From contig NC_089978.1 in NCBI RefSeq assembly GCF_036417845.1, positions 137,386,288 to 137,450,287 on the forward strand: a stretch of DNA of 64,000 bases, given 5' to 3'. A program made the translations under genes and the position numbers. Origin of the DNA: Apteryx mantelli (taxonomy: Eukaryota > Chordata > Aves > Apterygiformes > Apterygidae). This document shows, piece after piece, positions 11,589 to 63,500 of the stretch (positions are counted from its first letter, which is position 1; each line of letters opens with the position of its first letter). A model generated the notes under the pieces. That model did not search any database. It saw nothing but the letters and a program-made list of their open reading frames with translations, and was not told the origin of the DNA.

Positions 11589-13916
11589 TAAACCACACAC
11601 ATACACAGCTCCTATAACTTGCAGTACCCTTTCTCTCTCTCTTGCTGTCCCTCTCTCCCCAGGATCATGCAGAAAATAGTTGGAATTTAATAAGAAGCTA
11701 GGATACTCTGCAGTTACCAGGTTCAGGGCTCAGTCAGATAAGCACTCTGACCAGCAGCTTGCTTGCACAGCTAGTCCCTTTTATCTTACCTTCTCTTGAT
11801 TTTTCCATGCTTGTTCTTCCCTCACCCACCTTGACCCCTCCCTTTCTCTAATTCCATTGCCTCCCAAGAAACAACTTTCCCATAGTTACTTTTTCCTCGT
11901 TAGTCTCAGTCTTACTACATCAGTACCAACATTTGATATTTCTGATACCATTTCCTAAGTCATCTCAGCTTTACCTAGTATTACTGATATGGTTACCCGG
12001 GTGCTGCTGGTCTTGCAAGATTCCACTCCTCAATACTCCCCTCCAATTATCTGTGAAGTTCAGCCATCTTGCACATAACTCCACCTCAACCACATGTGAA
12101 ATCCGGGTATCCTTCACATTGCTATCTGTATCTTTTGTCGGTTTCTCACTCTGTTACTTGTTACATTCAGTAATTTTTCATTTCATGTGCAGTAGTTTCT
12201 CATGGCCTGCTTGGTTAGGTAAACCTCAGGCCAGGTCATAGGCATCCATCTGCACCTTAACAGACAACAATTATTTACAGATTAATGCTCATAGAAGATA
12301 GGTATGACTACCAGGCTACTAGGTTCTACTTAAGACCAGTATCTACTGGCCAGGTGGTCATCAGTCAGGTGGGAAGCCTCCAGTGTTCCTTGGAATTAAC
12401 TGTTCCTCCATCTTGCTGGATTGCTGCCTTCTGACTCTTCACCAAGATTTCACACCTTCTATCAATATTTTTCTCAGATCCATCATAAAGCTATTACTGT
12501 CTCAATAGCTGTGTGGTTTTATTTTCCCTTTCCTTCTTTTGCATTGTCTTTAGCTTGCTCACAGCTCAAAAAAAGAAAAAAAACTCTTCAGCTAAGCCAA
12601 GGTGCAAGGCACCATGAAACCCAGAGGTCACAGACAGCTGAACTCTCCTCCTTTGGGTTACATTGAGTTTTTTGGAGATGCAGGTAATGTCTTTGTACTG
12701 GAACTGAAATGAATCAAAAGCTAGTAGGAAGGGGAATGCAGAACCACAGATGTCTTGTGCTTTCTACACTTATTCCTATTACACTCTAAGAGCACAGAAA
12801 TGTCTTCATTTAGAAGCAGCTGAAGTACTGATACAGAAATCTTTGAGTACAAGTGTCTGCAATGCTACAGAATATTTTAGCTAAAGAAAGTTGGGGTTTT
12901 TCTCCTGCTAGTGACATGACATACATGATTTAACACTTTAATTAACACTTTAACAAAGTGAGTTTTTCAAATGCATACAAAGTCCCTTATGGACCTTGAT
13001 CAAAAGTCAAGACAGATCACTTCGGTTTAGACCTAAAGTCTGCAACAGTTAGCCATGGTTCAAACTCTTCTCAGCTGCTGTGCTGTGCTGAAAACCAGTG
13101 TTTAGCTTCTGCAGTGATCAGAGTCTCCTTCCTGTACCTTTTCTGCAACATACTCCTGTTGAGCACAACAATCATTGCAAAGCTTTTCCAGTTCCCAGAA
13201 GAACCAGAGTTCAGAGTGGCTTTCTCCCTGGAAATGACTGATTTTCACAGGCTGAACAGGAAGGGAGTGGGAAGGCTGGTAGAATTCTGATACATTCAAA
13301 TAGCATGTTATGCAGACTTGAATATTACAGGTGGCTGCTCCAGTTTGCCTGCTTAGGCATATCTCTCTGTGACATACTGTGTTGTGTCCTTGTTTTCTAC
13401 ATTTTACCTTCCCAGTCATATGTGATTTGAATTCTTTTTCTGAGCCTACAGAGTACAGGTCTTTTGCAAAACTTTGGTTTTGGTCACTCTGGTCTCAGAT
13501 CTTTTGCCACAGACTCTAGCTTAATCTTCTTTTATTGTCTTCTAAATGATCACATTAAAAGCTGGGCATTATCTATTTTGGAAAATCACAGTCGACCTGC
13601 TTCATTATGGCTTCAACGCCCCTGCAGTGGTAAAAAGGATAACAAAAATCTTTGACAACCCAGATCCTGGCACAGCACATCAAGTCTATAAATCAGCAGT
13701 ATGAATGTTGCTGTACCCACACATAGCTATGAAGTAGTTAATAAAGCTCAGATGCCATCTATTTCAAAGGAGGATGTTACAGGGTTGGTTGGAGGCTCGC
13801 CTTCCCTGCCAGTCATTACTCCTGTGTTTTACCTTGTACTGGCTCTTGCATTCATTAGAGCACCACCATTAGACCAGGTCATAAATCAGTTTAAATTACT
13901 ACCTTGGCAGAAACTC

Positions 13917-13953
13917 AAAAAAAAAAAGAAGAAGAAGAAGAAGAAGAAGAAGA
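13917..13953 (+). repeat. Poly-A and (AAG)n microsatellite
   Basis: An 11-base A run passes into eight to nine AAG units. It could be a microsatellite grown from a retroposon tail, but no retroposon body was recognised to its left. Confidence 0.9.
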
Positions 13954-15059
13954 TAGAGGGAGTTTTCTGCTGCATTAGTGAGCTGAACTAGCACAGCAAA
14001 GTCTGACAAATACCAGAGTTAGTGGGATGGCATAGGTGGGAACACACAGCTAAGATAACGGTTGTGGTAAAAGAAGAAGCCTAGAGAGGTGGACAGCCTG
14101 TTTTCAGTAAGAGCAAGCTGTTTAATTGGCTCGTCTATCTTGTAACTTCATCTTTAGATACAACTAAATGGAGCTATGAACTAATATACCCTGCTTCTCA
14201 GGTGATTTGGGGGCTATTGAGCTCAACATTGCTGCAGCCGAAGACCAGTTTGGGTACTTCTGCCAAGGACTGAAAAGCCTCAAAACTACCATTGTGTAGT
14301 AGCTTAGAGATACAGCACACAAACCTGCAAAGCTCACTGCAGTTCCCATGTGAGTGTGAGTGCACTGTTCTGAATCTGCATAGCCTTGCTTCCAGTCCGT
14401 ACAGGTGCACATGACTGCAGTAGGTGCAAAGCAGTTTTGGTCAAGGTCTTTTGAATCCAAGCTATTAATGTTCATCAATTGTCATAGCAACCCTGTATCT
14501 TATGCGTATGTATTGTGATGCAAGACATAAATCATTAATGCAGCTTCTCAGCGATAGGACTTCTTTATGCATTATGTTAATAGAGAAACTGATCTGCATG
14601 AAAACACATCTGCTAGCAGAGAAAGACAGGTCAGTGATACTGAGTTAAACTTTTCATGTGTATGCTATAGGCACTGTAATGCCACCTTCCACATTGGTGA
14701 AGTGCATTGGTGTCATTAAAGGCCCCAGGTGGAGGCAAAATAAGGGATTACTAAACTCAGCTAGGAAGTCTGAAGCTCTTTCTTTTGTCACGTCCATACC
14801 CCATGTAGGATTTGCTGTAGGGAGATCGAGTGCTGCTCACATCAAAGCAAATGGAGAACAAATACCGCAGATGATTTATTAGTGCTTATTGTTTTTTCCT
14901 TATTGACAAGATTCTTAAGATTGTGTAGAAGAAAGGCTAAAGTGACTTTTTGTCATTGCTGTAGAGACAATGTAGCCGTGTAGATGCAATTATAAGTAAT
15001 TGTAAGCAAGAAAGACATAGTCTGTCAAGAATGGAAATGTGTTTTATCAGATCAGCTGA

Positions 15060-15215
15060 TAACCCATGAAATCTCCATCCTTGAAAGTTTTCATGACTGG
15101 GCTACACAAAGTGACACAGTGACCTGAGGTAGTTTTGGGAAAAGTTCTGCTCGGAGCAGTAAATTGGAATAGAGACTTCAAAGGGTCCCTTCCAATCAAC
15201 ATTTCTGTGAACGTG
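15060..15215 (+). mobile_element. Old CR1 LINE 3'-end fragment
   Basis: The order of 'ccttgaaagttttcatgactggg', then a GAGCAG-like block, AATTGGAATAGAGAC and GGGTCCCTTCCAATC follows the CR1 3' UTR consensus in the + orientation, with many substitutions. Confidence 0.65.
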
Positions 15216-16014
15216 ACCGACCAGTAAACCCTTACAATGGAAGAAGACTCAGGGGAGATTGATAAAGGCCCTGTGCCCATGAAACTCAGGGAAGAATGTA
15301 GGGTGTGACTGACCACAGCTGTTGCACAGAAAGCTGACTTTATCTCAACACAAAAAGGGGACCAGAGGGTGGCCTTTGTTTTAGATAAACAGTTATGTCA
15401 GTTGAGTGAATCAACTGGTGCTGTAAATGTTTCCCTCAAGTTCATCAAAAGAGTGTGAACGTCTCCCTGAGTTAGCCAGACCAGCATGGGGGGTGGGGGG
15501 GGGTGTATATGTGGCTCAGGCCAACACAGATTATAAAAACTGAACAACTAACAGAAGAATTTCAAAGAGAGCAACAGGCTTGAGCTGATTTCAACCTATG
15601 TATTCCTTCCTAGCACCTGGGAACACCCAGCATTGTGATCATGAGCATATTCTAGAGACCGGTAATGGGAATCACATTAATATTGTGTTTGTACTGTAAA
15701 TTGCAATTTGTATATTTTGCTAAGTATAACTTACACTTGTATGGTCATTCTGCTAAATAAAAAATCCTGTGTAACATTGAATATCTTCAAATAAGTAAAA
15801 TTTGATATTAAACATTGTATCCTCCATGTGTAGAATATCTAAAACAACCTGGTGAGAGAGTACTGAACTCTGACAGTGATACATATGGAAAAAAATTAGA
15901 TAAACTTTCAGTCACATAAACCCTTCTTCATATCTGCTTTTTGACCTACATTAAAGCCTAGGAGTTGGTCTCAAACCACTACAACACCTGCAACATGGAA
16001 CTACTAGTGAGTGC
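15216..16014. other. Intergenic, nothing recognised
   Basis: No gene. It includes an interrupted G-run (15488-15503) and an isolated AATAAA at 15756-15761 in AT-rich sequence, without an upstream reading frame I can support. Confidence 0.5.
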
Positions 16015-16170
16015 TATGAGTGGGTGTGTTACTCGTGGGGTTTCACAGGGATAAGTTCTTGTTCCTGTGTTTTTCCATTTTCCCAATGTTTCCATTTTCC
16101 CAATGGTCTCACCACTGATCAAGCTTGGAAATGACGCTAAGATCACAGGAAAGGTAAAGAAAAATTGATG
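16015..16170 (+). mobile_element. Degraded CR1 reverse-transcriptase fragment
   Basis: GTGGGGTTTCACAGGGATAA and TTCTTGTTCCTGTG correspond to the CR1 GVSQGSVLGPV motif. AAGCTTGGAAATGACGCTAA corresponds to KFADDTK with the catalytic pair changed. A perfect 17-bp tandem duplication (16072-16105) interrupts the frame. CR1 similarity may continue weakly to about 16460. Confidence 0.5.
16072..16105 (+). repeat. Perfect 17-bp tandem duplication
   Basis: TTTCCATTTTCCCAATG occurs twice head to tail with no mismatch, inside the degraded CR1 fragment. Confidence 0.92.
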
Positions 16171-19100
16171 TGACCCTGGAAAATATTTCTTTTTTTTTTT
16201 TTTTCTGAGGTGGAATAGAATGAAACTGTTGCAATTCACTGACACTTGCAGAGCTAGTAGTGGAAGATCACTTTGTTATCTACTTTTGCTCAGAAAGATG
16301 TTGATAAATTCCTAGTGCTGTATAAGAAATTGACAAAATGTTCAAAGGCGCTGAAGATATGTTTCATAGCAATAGGCTCAAATAGCTCAACAGCTAAAGC
16401 TATTTAGCTTCAGCTTATCAAAGAAAGAGTAGGGAATGAATTGATCCCTGCAATGATCAATTAGACAAAGGCACATCTACAAAATAAAGCTAAATAAGTT
16501 TTACAGAAATACGCACACAAATTTGACAGAAAAGTTCATCAGAACCATTCATGTAATGTTGGAATTTTACAGGATTTGCGCTGATTTAGACATGAGTTCA
16601 TTTAAGGGAATTTGATGGTGTTTGTAATGCAGGAGCTGGGACTGGCAGATCACAGTGGTACTTTCTGGATCCTGAAATTCTAACTGTTCAAAGACCCATG
16701 GAACTAACAAATTCTCTAGGCTAACTAGATTTATCCTTACTATTGCAGGCAATTATGTCATATGATCGTGTTTGTGAATTTGTACCCTAATAAAGAGAAC
16801 ACAGGCCACACTGGCAAGTAAGAGATGATGACAGCTTAGGAGAAAAGTTTGATTTAGGTTTTTGTTTTTATGTATAAGTGGGTTCCCTTCTTTTGTGCAT
16901 CACAGAATTACAGTCTAGAAATATCCAGAGATGAGGAAAGATGGATAAACAGCATATTGAATTAGTAATGTTAAATGAACAAGGAGAGGAAGAGTATAAC
17001 ACAGTATCAATTTTTTGGCAAGCAGAACTGAATTTTGCATTTGGATCCACAAGCATTAGCTTGGAAGTGTCTAGGCACTCATTGAGATGGAGAGCAGAAG
17101 ATGTCCTTGTGCTTAACAACAGTATCACTTAGCAATAGAGCTCAAAAGGTATATTCTCCTAGCAAATGTTATGCTTTATTGTCTCAGATGTGCTTACTAG
17201 TGGGAGGTGTCAAACCAATTTACCTAGTGGGAGAAATATTGAATATTTCCAGAAGTTCTTTACTCAGGTAGCTCCCCATCTTTACTGGTAAAGGATACCC
17301 CCAATTGTGAGTTCTGCTGCTATCATATCCTCAGTTCATAACTCAGAATTTGCTGTCATCATCTGAGCATGAATTGTTGTCTCCTTGGTATACAAATGCT
17401 ATCTGTCATGTGCTGCTGTTTCAGCTTCACAAAACACATATGTTGCTTGCCTGCCTACAGTCATCCTAAAAGAAAGCAAGTGAAATAGTGAGTTATTTGT
17501 TCTATTTGAGATGCTGTGGTAGTGGTGATGACAGCAATTATAGGATAATCAGTCAATTACGGAAGTAAATAATAATTTGCTTTACTAAGGCCTCATTAAC
17601 TAATGACACTTATTTGTCATGCCAATGAATGTAAAAAATGTGCCAGTGTTTGATGAAAAAGTATTTCTGCTAACTGATCAGCATAAATTATTAATCTAAT
17701 GGATTACATATGCCTTTTCTGGACTGCCATTTCATATTTCTGCAGGAATGGCTTGTGATTAAATTCCACAGAGATCTTAATCCAGGGGTCCACTTCTGGT
17801 TCCAAAGCAGTCTTGTATTGGAATTGCATTTGTGTAAATGGAAAGGGCTAGACATGAAAACACACAACTGAACTGTAGAAGAGGATGGTCCTGTTTTCCA
17901 TGTGAGGATTGAGAGGTCAACTCCAGCTTGATTTTGCTGACTGCTCAGCTCCTTGAAAGACCATGTCTGCTGATTCAGAGTCATGGCTTGGATTGTATTA
18001 CAAACCTGTATGTTCTGCAAGGAAGTAAGACTGTGTTGTTCGGTTCTATTTGTCATCTCAAAGCCAACATTTTTTTTTTTTTCCTGCTTCACACTCACAT
18101 CCCAGGCTCCTCCTCCAAGCTTTCTCAAAACAATGCTATCTTCTTTGTATTGTTCATGTCATCACATAACTCCAAAATTTGTATCCTCTGAAACATGAGA
18201 AAAATATCAAACATACTACAGTGAGGGAACAGGGAAGGGAAGGGAGTCAGGGAAATTACATAGGTACATGTAGAGTTTGGAGAAAAAACAAAATATAACA
18301 GTGGAGATTGTAACATTTTTGAGGTGATTAAGAGTCTTTGCCTTTTCCTTCAGCAATATCTGGTCCACGGAATAATTTTTCACCATTCACTGCATACATC
18401 CTGGAGACTTTACGTCTGAAGGATTGGTGCTCTGCTTTAGCAGCCACCTGTGAACAGTAATCTGCCTCTTTCTCCATCTCAGATGTTTATAGCTCACATT
18501 TTAATCTCATTTTTGTGTCTAGCCTCAGAAGCAGAAGCTATCCCCAGGCAACAGTCTTGTTCCCTGCAGACATGTTAATCCCCTGACTGTTCTCAATCAA
18601 CATGCTGTGCAGAAATACAAAGATTCTGGGAAATCTCTAGCTGACATTCACAACCTCTTTACTCTAAAGCAATATGTGACAAACAAATTTTAAATATTTT
18701 TTTCTTTTTAAAATGAGGTGATTCAAAATATTGTTAGACCAGATCTAAAACCTTTGGTTTGTTTATTTAGCTGCTTTTTAAAAAGATTTATAAATGCTGT
18801 AAGCTCATCCTCAAATTTTAGGAAGTTTGGAAGTTGTCTAAAAGATTTCTCTTCCTCCTACCTGCCTATATGCTTTGTCTTGCATTAAAATCTGAGTAGA
18901 TATCTGAGAAATATTGAAAGGAAAAGTTTCAAAAAGACTAAAAACCTTCAACTTTTCTAATTGAAACTAGACACTGAATGCTCAATGCATATTGAAAAAG
19001 AAATCACCTGGCTCTGTTGTATGTGAAAATTAGTAAAGTGCACACACTGCCATAAACCTACACATTGTATGCCAACCTGAAAATTACTCATAAAATGCGT

Positions 19101-19305
19101 CCTCCATGCCTTGACTCTTGCCTCCATGGCAAGAGAACTTGAAGTTCACTTTAATTAGTGACCCCTGAAGTTACATTCTTGGCAAATACTTTGATACATT
19201 TGTTAAGTACCATGTAACAGCAGCAACATACACCTACACCCTGTTACAGAACAAAATAAGGGGACAAATTGCAAATAGATAGGTGGTGTAACTCAGCTGA
19301 AAGGC
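16171..19305. other. Intergenic, no gene recognised
   Basis: Short open frames only (the longest, - strand 17691-18128, has no recognisable domain). A T-run lies at 18070-18081. No repeat was confidently identified apart from possible CR1 remnants up to about 16460. Confidence 0.55.
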
Positions 19306-19702
19306 TGAGACACAATGAAGGGTTGTACAGAAGAGAAGAGCTGCCATGAGGGGACCAAGGTGGGAACCAATTGTAAACTTCCACTATCTAATGGGGAGTT
19401 AAATTGAAAACAGAGCCAGACTCTTCTCAGAGGTGCACAGTGAAAGGCTAAGAGACAAGAGTCATAAGTTGTAACAAGGGAAATTCCAGCTGAACATAAG
19501 GAAAAACCTGTGAGATGGGCACAGCTCTGGAACAGGTGCCCAGAGAACCTGTAGAATCTCTGTTCTTGGAGATGTTCAGAATTTGTCTGGACAAGGCCCT
19601 GAGGAATATGAGCCATCTTTGAAGTTAGCCCTACTTTGAGCAGGGGCTTACACTAACGACTTCCCCAGGTTTCTTCCAACATAAATTATTTTATGAGTTT
19701 CT
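19306..19702 (+). mobile_element. CR1 LINE 3' end, + orientation
   Basis: Carries the CR1 sequence blocks in order: ACAAGGGAAATTCCAGCTGA, GCTCTGGAACAGGTGCCCAG, TGTCTGGACAAGGCCCTGAG, CTACTTTGAGCAGGGGCTTA and a degenerate TTCTTCCAACATAAATT terminus. It is a moderately old, 5'-truncated copy. Confidence 0.85.
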
Positions 19703-20154
19703 ATGGGAAAATATCCCCAGCTCCTCTTGTCTCACCGGCCCCCTACTCTTTGCTTTATGGGATACCTCCTTTTTTTTTTTTCTCATCCACCCTCTCCATA
19801 TATAGCATGAGTCACTACCTGCTGCTAAAGTAAGCTGAGAAAGCAGCTGAGTAAGGAGTTCTGAGTCCTTGGCTCCACCTGAACAAGGCAAGCGGCAGGC
19901 TCTGATCAGATAGATCACTTCGGTGCCTTCCTGCTCTACCACCAGGACCACCCCACTCTCCTGCTACTCCTACCATGTCTCTGTAAAAGGAAGGCATGCT
20001 CATGAATGAAGAGAGTCTTCTAAAAGATAATTCCCCATTTCTATAAATTTATGGGGCTTTTAATTTGAAAGTAGTTATGACACAGTGTTGTTTTGTCTAT
20101 TATATGAATGATGCTGGAACATGCTTTTGATAAGTAAATCTTTTTTTGTTAAGC

Positions 20155-20160
20155 TTTATT
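20155..20160 (-). terminator. Candidate polyadenylation signal for PRMT8
   Basis: TTTATT on the + strand is AATAAA on the - strand, about 2.3 kb after the PRMT8 stop. An assignment by position only. Confidence 0.3.
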
Positions 20161-20636
20161 TATATATTTTTAAAAATTTGGCTTGTAGTGCTTTGTGATC
20201 ACAAAGAACATGCTACCATCTGCCAACATGCACAGTACTTGAAGTTACTGATTATACAACACAGACAGATTGTCCTTTCTGTCACACTGAGTTTAATCCA
20301 TATAAATTGAGCCACCTACAATGTTGTCAGAAAAAGGTTGAAATGAAAACATATATATGTATTTTTAATATTTTTAATATGTATTTTTAATATGAGTAGT
20401 AAGTGTTAAATGTCAGGGTTTGATGCATGTTGTGCATTAAACTAAAACACTGACAAATTATTGCAGTTGCAACTTTAGGTGAAACATATTTTAAGGTAAA
20501 GAAGAGAGTGATTGATTCATTGTCTTTCTTAAAGCAGAGACTAATTCTTCATTATATACAGCGAATATCATATATCTTTATATAAATGGAGGGGGCAGAG
20601 AAAGAAATCCCATAGAATTTCTTACCTTGAAATCCT

Positions 20637-20716
20637 AGAATCACAGAAATGCTGGTGGAAAGTGACTTCTGGACATTTTCTGATCCAACCTACCGCTCAG
20701 AAAGCAGCTGACCTAG
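20637..20716 (-). mobile_element. CR1 3'-terminal scrap, - orientation
   Basis: AGAATCACAGAAATGCTGG, AAAGTGACTTCTGGACA and TGATCCAACCTACCGCTCAG align with the reverse complement of the CR1 3' end. Confidence 0.65.
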
Positions 20717-22044
20717 TTATGAGTGATCCCTTGAAACTGACAATAATATTTGAAGGATAAGATCCTAGTCATTTTGTTAGGAAATATGTTTATCCCCATC
20801 CCAAGCAAATGAAAGAAAAGTGCTTTAAAAGAACTGTGATGAACTATGCTGCAAACAGTGTACTTTGCTGCTGAATTATGGTTTAATTTCATTCTACATA
20901 GATAGATACCATGTACTAGGATCCCTAGACCATAATCTTTAGACCATAAGAAAATGGAGGTACTGTACAGTTTTTTAATGACAGGAACAGCAATATAAAT
21001 AGCTTTCTAGAAAGTGAAAAGCTGGCGATCTTATACTGGCAAAACAAGAACCTACAAAAAACTTACTAATGAGCAGCATTCCTCACATCCTCCTCACATC
21101 TTCTAGTCTGCTTCATTTTCAGGTAATTGCAAAGACTTTTTAGGCAAAAAGCTAGTCAATCTCATCCAATACATGATGAGAACATGATTTAGTGACTAAT
21201 GCCATGGAGACTGGCAGATGTATGGATAAGGCCAGTGACGCAGTTTTTGATGAATTACATGTGATTAAATGGTCAACATCCATATAGTAAAAAAACTTGA
21301 TAGATACATATCACGGGTTATAAACAATTAATATTTTAGCGCTAAGCAGAAGATATTGAAAGAAAAACAATGAGTTTAAGGGAATGGGGACGCTACAGAC
21401 ATTTTAGTAGTATCAGAAGCTACAGACATTTTTTGAAAGACATTATCTTGTTCCAACAAGAAAAACCACTGCACTCTTAAAACTAGTATTTGCAATTTAA
21501 ATTGACTTATCTAAATCATCAACAAAAGTAAACACCAATTCCCTATTGTTTTTTGAAGATGATTTTGTATTAAGAATCTTGTGGAAAGGAGAACTGAAAT
21601 ATGGCATGGCCAAGAAACATGAATTACTCACCATTTTAGAGACTTTACATTCATCACATTTAAATACCAAAAGTGTCTGATTTCAGAGGGTCTCATGCAA
21701 TGCAAAATCCAGCTATAAAAACTCACCACAAAATATTTTCAAGGATAAAAAGCTAATGCTCTTAAAAGCTCTGGCAAACATCCACTTGTGAAGATAAATT
21801 TTAAAATTAATGATCCATATTTTCCAAATGATATTCTAAAAAATAGCTGTTCATCTTTCTATTAACTTGCAGCTCTTATACTTTGCATAGCTATAATTTT
21901 AGACAGCGAATGAAAGCTGGACCATGCCAGTGCCTAAAGTAGCGCCAGAAGTACCATCATTATTTTTCTGTAACTGTATAATGAGAAGTAAATAATCACA
22001 AAACTAATTCCTATTATGAAGCAACAAAATTTTTCTCGTGTACA

Positions 22045-22073
22045 ATATATATATATATACATATATATATATA
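22045..22073. repeat. (TA)n microsatellite
   Basis: Alternating TA with one C interruption, in the putative PRMT8 3' UTR region. Confidence 0.9.
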
Positions 22074-22250
22074 GTATATTTATATTAAATATAAGTTCAA
22101 TAATACTACCATGGCAATGTGTTGTAGTGGTCTTCTACAGTAAAGAGACTGCCCTAATCGCCTGTAACATGCAAAGCTTGGAAGAACCAGAAATTCACAG
22201 GAAGTAGTACAATTTGTATACGCATCTTCTGCCATCCTAAAGCTAACCAG

Positions 22251-22410
22251 AATTCTCAAGACTGTTGCTTATTTTGCCTATATGTTTGACAAAAGCTATA
22301 GTTCTGTATACTGTACATTCACAGTGGGAACCCAGCCCTCTGTACTACCTGCAAGAAAGATCAAGTTACCACTTTCCATCAGACTAAACATTCTGGTATC
22401 TAATATGATA
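22251..22410 (+). repeat. 160-bp direct repeat, copy A (PRMT8 3' flank)
   Basis: Aligns without gaps to 23451-23610, exactly 1200 bases to the right, with 13 mismatches by eye (about 92% identity). Copy A lies 88 bases past the PRMT8 stop, in the likely 3' UTR. Similarity ends abruptly on both sides. Both copies have open frames of about 50 codons on each strand, but no protein is recognised. Confidence 0.93.
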
Positions 22411-22497
22411 GTCTTGCAAACCGTTATTCCTAGCTTGAAGTTCAGCAGTTCAAGACTTGATGCCATTCTCCTTTTCATCTCTCTGAAAGGTTTCTTG

Positions 22498-60538
<38,041 letters not shown>

Positions 60539-63500
60539 CTAGGAGAACATGTAATATTGTTAAGAGGCATCATTAAAACAGAACATTTCTATCTATACCT
60601 AGCCCTTGGCTCTGGCATATTATTGTAACTAGCTGTGAGATGGTAACTCAGAGGACACCTCGGTTATCATAAGTGGAATTTAGGGAAATGACTGCCTTCT
60701 ATTCCTGGCTCTTTAACTTATTTACCTTGTTTTGGAAAATTTCCTTAATGGCTTTTTGCTTAACGCCCTTCTGCAGCTATTTATGGCAGTGCAAAATAAT
60801 TGCAAAATATTGGTATTGGCTGAAGTGGGTGATTCTAACCACACACTGACTAACCTAACTGTTGACACAAAGCAATTAAAAGCTGAGTTTTTTCCAGTAG
60901 TGGCCTTTTCTGTCAAACTGCCACAGCTTTATGAGACACAACTTGTAATAAATGGTTCCCCTAAAAAGAAGAGCTGATAATCAAAGGATTTTGAATATAG
61001 TGTTGTTGACAAGAAAGACAGGACTCTCAGTAGATTCTTAATAGTCAGGTTATGCATCTGAGTTATCAGTGATGTAGGTCTGAGAATGCTCACAAAGCCC
61101 CTCACACTATCCAATAGTCCCTCAGCATGCACAGAAAGTACTGTGAGGAGCTGCATGGGATATATTATCCCTTACTTCAGTTTCCTATTGTTGGAGATGT
61201 AGGATTCCTGTGTTACCAATACCCTTCTGCCCCACCACACTTCATATTTCCTTGGTATTATGCCTCCAACAACAAAACTTCAATAGAACCAGAATACACA
61301 CAACACCTCCTTGACTTGGATTTGACACCTATCGTCTATAAGGCAGAAGACAGAATGTTTCACAAACATTTAGCTGGAAAGAGACACAGAACATGGCAGG
61401 GCCCATAGAGTATCTCCATCTTTCATTCTTAGCATGAAGCAAAGTGCTGAAAGCTGAGGAAGACTGAGTGAGACAGCACAGCTTCACATGGGCATGAAGT
61501 CACCTGCAAACTATGGGTCAACAACTTCTTGTGTTGAGAAAGCTGACTCTGCTTAAACTATGTCACACCTTTTCTACTTTTCTCTGGCTCCAAATTCAAT
61601 AGTTTCCCAGTGGGAACCAGATTTGCCTCAGTCTCTCCTAGACAGTTTTACAAGGTTTACGCTATCTTCTGTGGTTTGATACTGTGAGAAAACAATCCCT
61701 TGTACACTTTCTGAATAGCATCAATTAGCCTAGTTACTTTGATACAAAAAATCACTTTGACCTTTTCTTCCCTTGCTCATTTGATGATTTAAATGTGTCA
61801 TCTTTTGATGATTTCCTTGGTCCATGAATACTAGTGATTTACATTCCTGTAACACATTTCATCCCAAAAGATCTATAGAAGTGGTTTAATTATAGGTCTT
61901 TTCTATTTCTTTTTTTTTGACTTTGTCATCTCACCCAGTTCACCTCCCAGCCAGCATGCTTAATCCCAATTGGTATTTGTATTTTTGTTCTGCCTGGTTT
62001 TAAAATGTCTAGGCACAGTCATTTCTCTTAGGAGATTATTTCATTGCCAGACACAGCTCATTCTGTTAAGGTGTTGCTTGTGATGCTCTTCTCTTCCAAA
62101 TTTCATCCTGATACTTTAATTGTATACTTGAGGTTATACCCTAACTAACTTCTTTCTCTACTTGGTGTATATACTCATTTTTTTCTGCTTATCTTGCCTT
62201 CCAGTCCTTTCCGTATCTGTCTGCTGATTTAAACTGTGGATGTTCAGAATAGTGTTTTAATTTAATACGAACTCTGTAAGGTCTTACGCTTTTCTCCTGA
62301 ATCATGTCCTTCAGTTTCCATATCACTTTACAAGCAAAAAATATAAATATAACATTCACTGAATTCTCTATTCTGTTCCTCTCTTAGGTAATAAGGTTTC
62401 CAGACAGAATATAAGACAACGTAGGCAATTGCACAAAAGCTATCTATGTTACTGGAGAGAATCTGTCAGTTTTTGTAAATGAAGCCAAAGAACTATTAGC
62501 ATCTCTATGGCTGTCAAACTGCAAACTCATATGTGATTTTCTGTCCAATAGAAAGCATTTTCCACAAGAAAAGGAACTAGAATTGAAGGTGGATAATCTG
62601 ACTGGTTCTCAGGCAGTATCAGTTCTGTTCCCAGCTGAATGGAGTTTGCCTAGATAGGGTTGTGAGAACTGGATTTATTCTGACTAAAGATATAAAATGA
62701 ATTTAATTCATCAGTTCAGGCTAAGGAAGCCTGTCTAATTGATTTTTTCTGCTGTAAAGGAACTAACATTGTTATCTCATGGTCTGCAAGACAGCCATAC
62801 TTTTCCTTTAGAGGTTCCAGCAAGTTTTTTGCTGATTCTGCTACGGCTAAGGAGTGGCAAGATAACTTTGATTATACCACTGAGGCAGTACTAGAACTTC
62901 AACTCACAGTAATTTTCAGGTTTATCTGCAGTGCCTGGAGACTTACTGCTCTCAACAGTCCATCTACCTCTCTGCCAGAGGGTAGATATTCCATGTAGTG
63001 GAAAAAGCAGAAGACTATCAGGTCTGCTTCCCACTTGTCTTTTGCAGCCCAGAATTCTGTAGTAAAATGCATTGATGGTGGTTGTGTGAAAATGTTAGGC
63101 TGGAACACCTTTAACTCATGCACTGTCCATCTGTCACTGATGCTATGGGTATCATATCCTTGTTCAGAGGAGGACATAAAACTGGGAAACCCAGAAAACT
63201 GGGTGGAAAGTGATGACGTTCTCAGCCAGCAGCACACTATGTCATTGAGACTTTAAATCAGCTGCTTCAGTCCTGCTTTAGGCATTAAGAGTACAGCACA
63301 CGCATTTCAAATTCAAATGATGCAATTTTTGCAGCACCTGCAATAGACACTAATAATTTCTGTGTGTAGCACTTTAATTCTGAAAATGTAAGACAAGGTC
63401 ACAATCACAAATGTAGTTTTGTGAGTGGGGCTCAGGAAATTGCTCTGCCATTCCAAGGTTTGCTACAGACACTGTGAACAATTTCAGTTGAGAGTAACTC

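Larger units (their letters stand above)
8976..15059. other. Intergenic spacer between convergent genes, first part
   Basis: No supported gene. Open frames here (for example on the - strand at 10876-11229 and 13102-13419) show no recognisable protein and have no splice structure. It contains a C12 run at 11260-11271, three GAAGTTCACT copies at 11337-11588 and an A-rich/(AAG)n tract at 13917-13953. Part of 10.5-12.7 kb may be an unrecognised old transposon. Confidence 0.6.
19703..22497 (-). other. PRMT8: Downstream region of PRMT8, probably including its 3' UTR
   Basis: No coding feature. The UTR starts at 22497 on the - strand. The first exact AATAAA I see on that strand is at 20155-20160, which would make the UTR about 2.3 kb, but variant signals nearer the stop cannot be excluded. 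The stretch contains a CR1 3'-end scrap (20637-20716), a TA repeat (22045-22073) and one copy of a 160-bp direct repeat (22251-22410). Confidence 0.45.

Noticed and set aside
15756..15761. AATAAA as the polyadenylation site of an unseen gene
   Set aside because: No coding exon or recognisable transcript structure lies upstream on this strand within the spacer; the hexamer is common in AT-rich DNA.
17691..18128. 145-codon open frame on the - strand in the intergenic spacer
   Set aside because: The composition and sequence resemble no protein known to me, and there is no repeat or exon structure supporting it.
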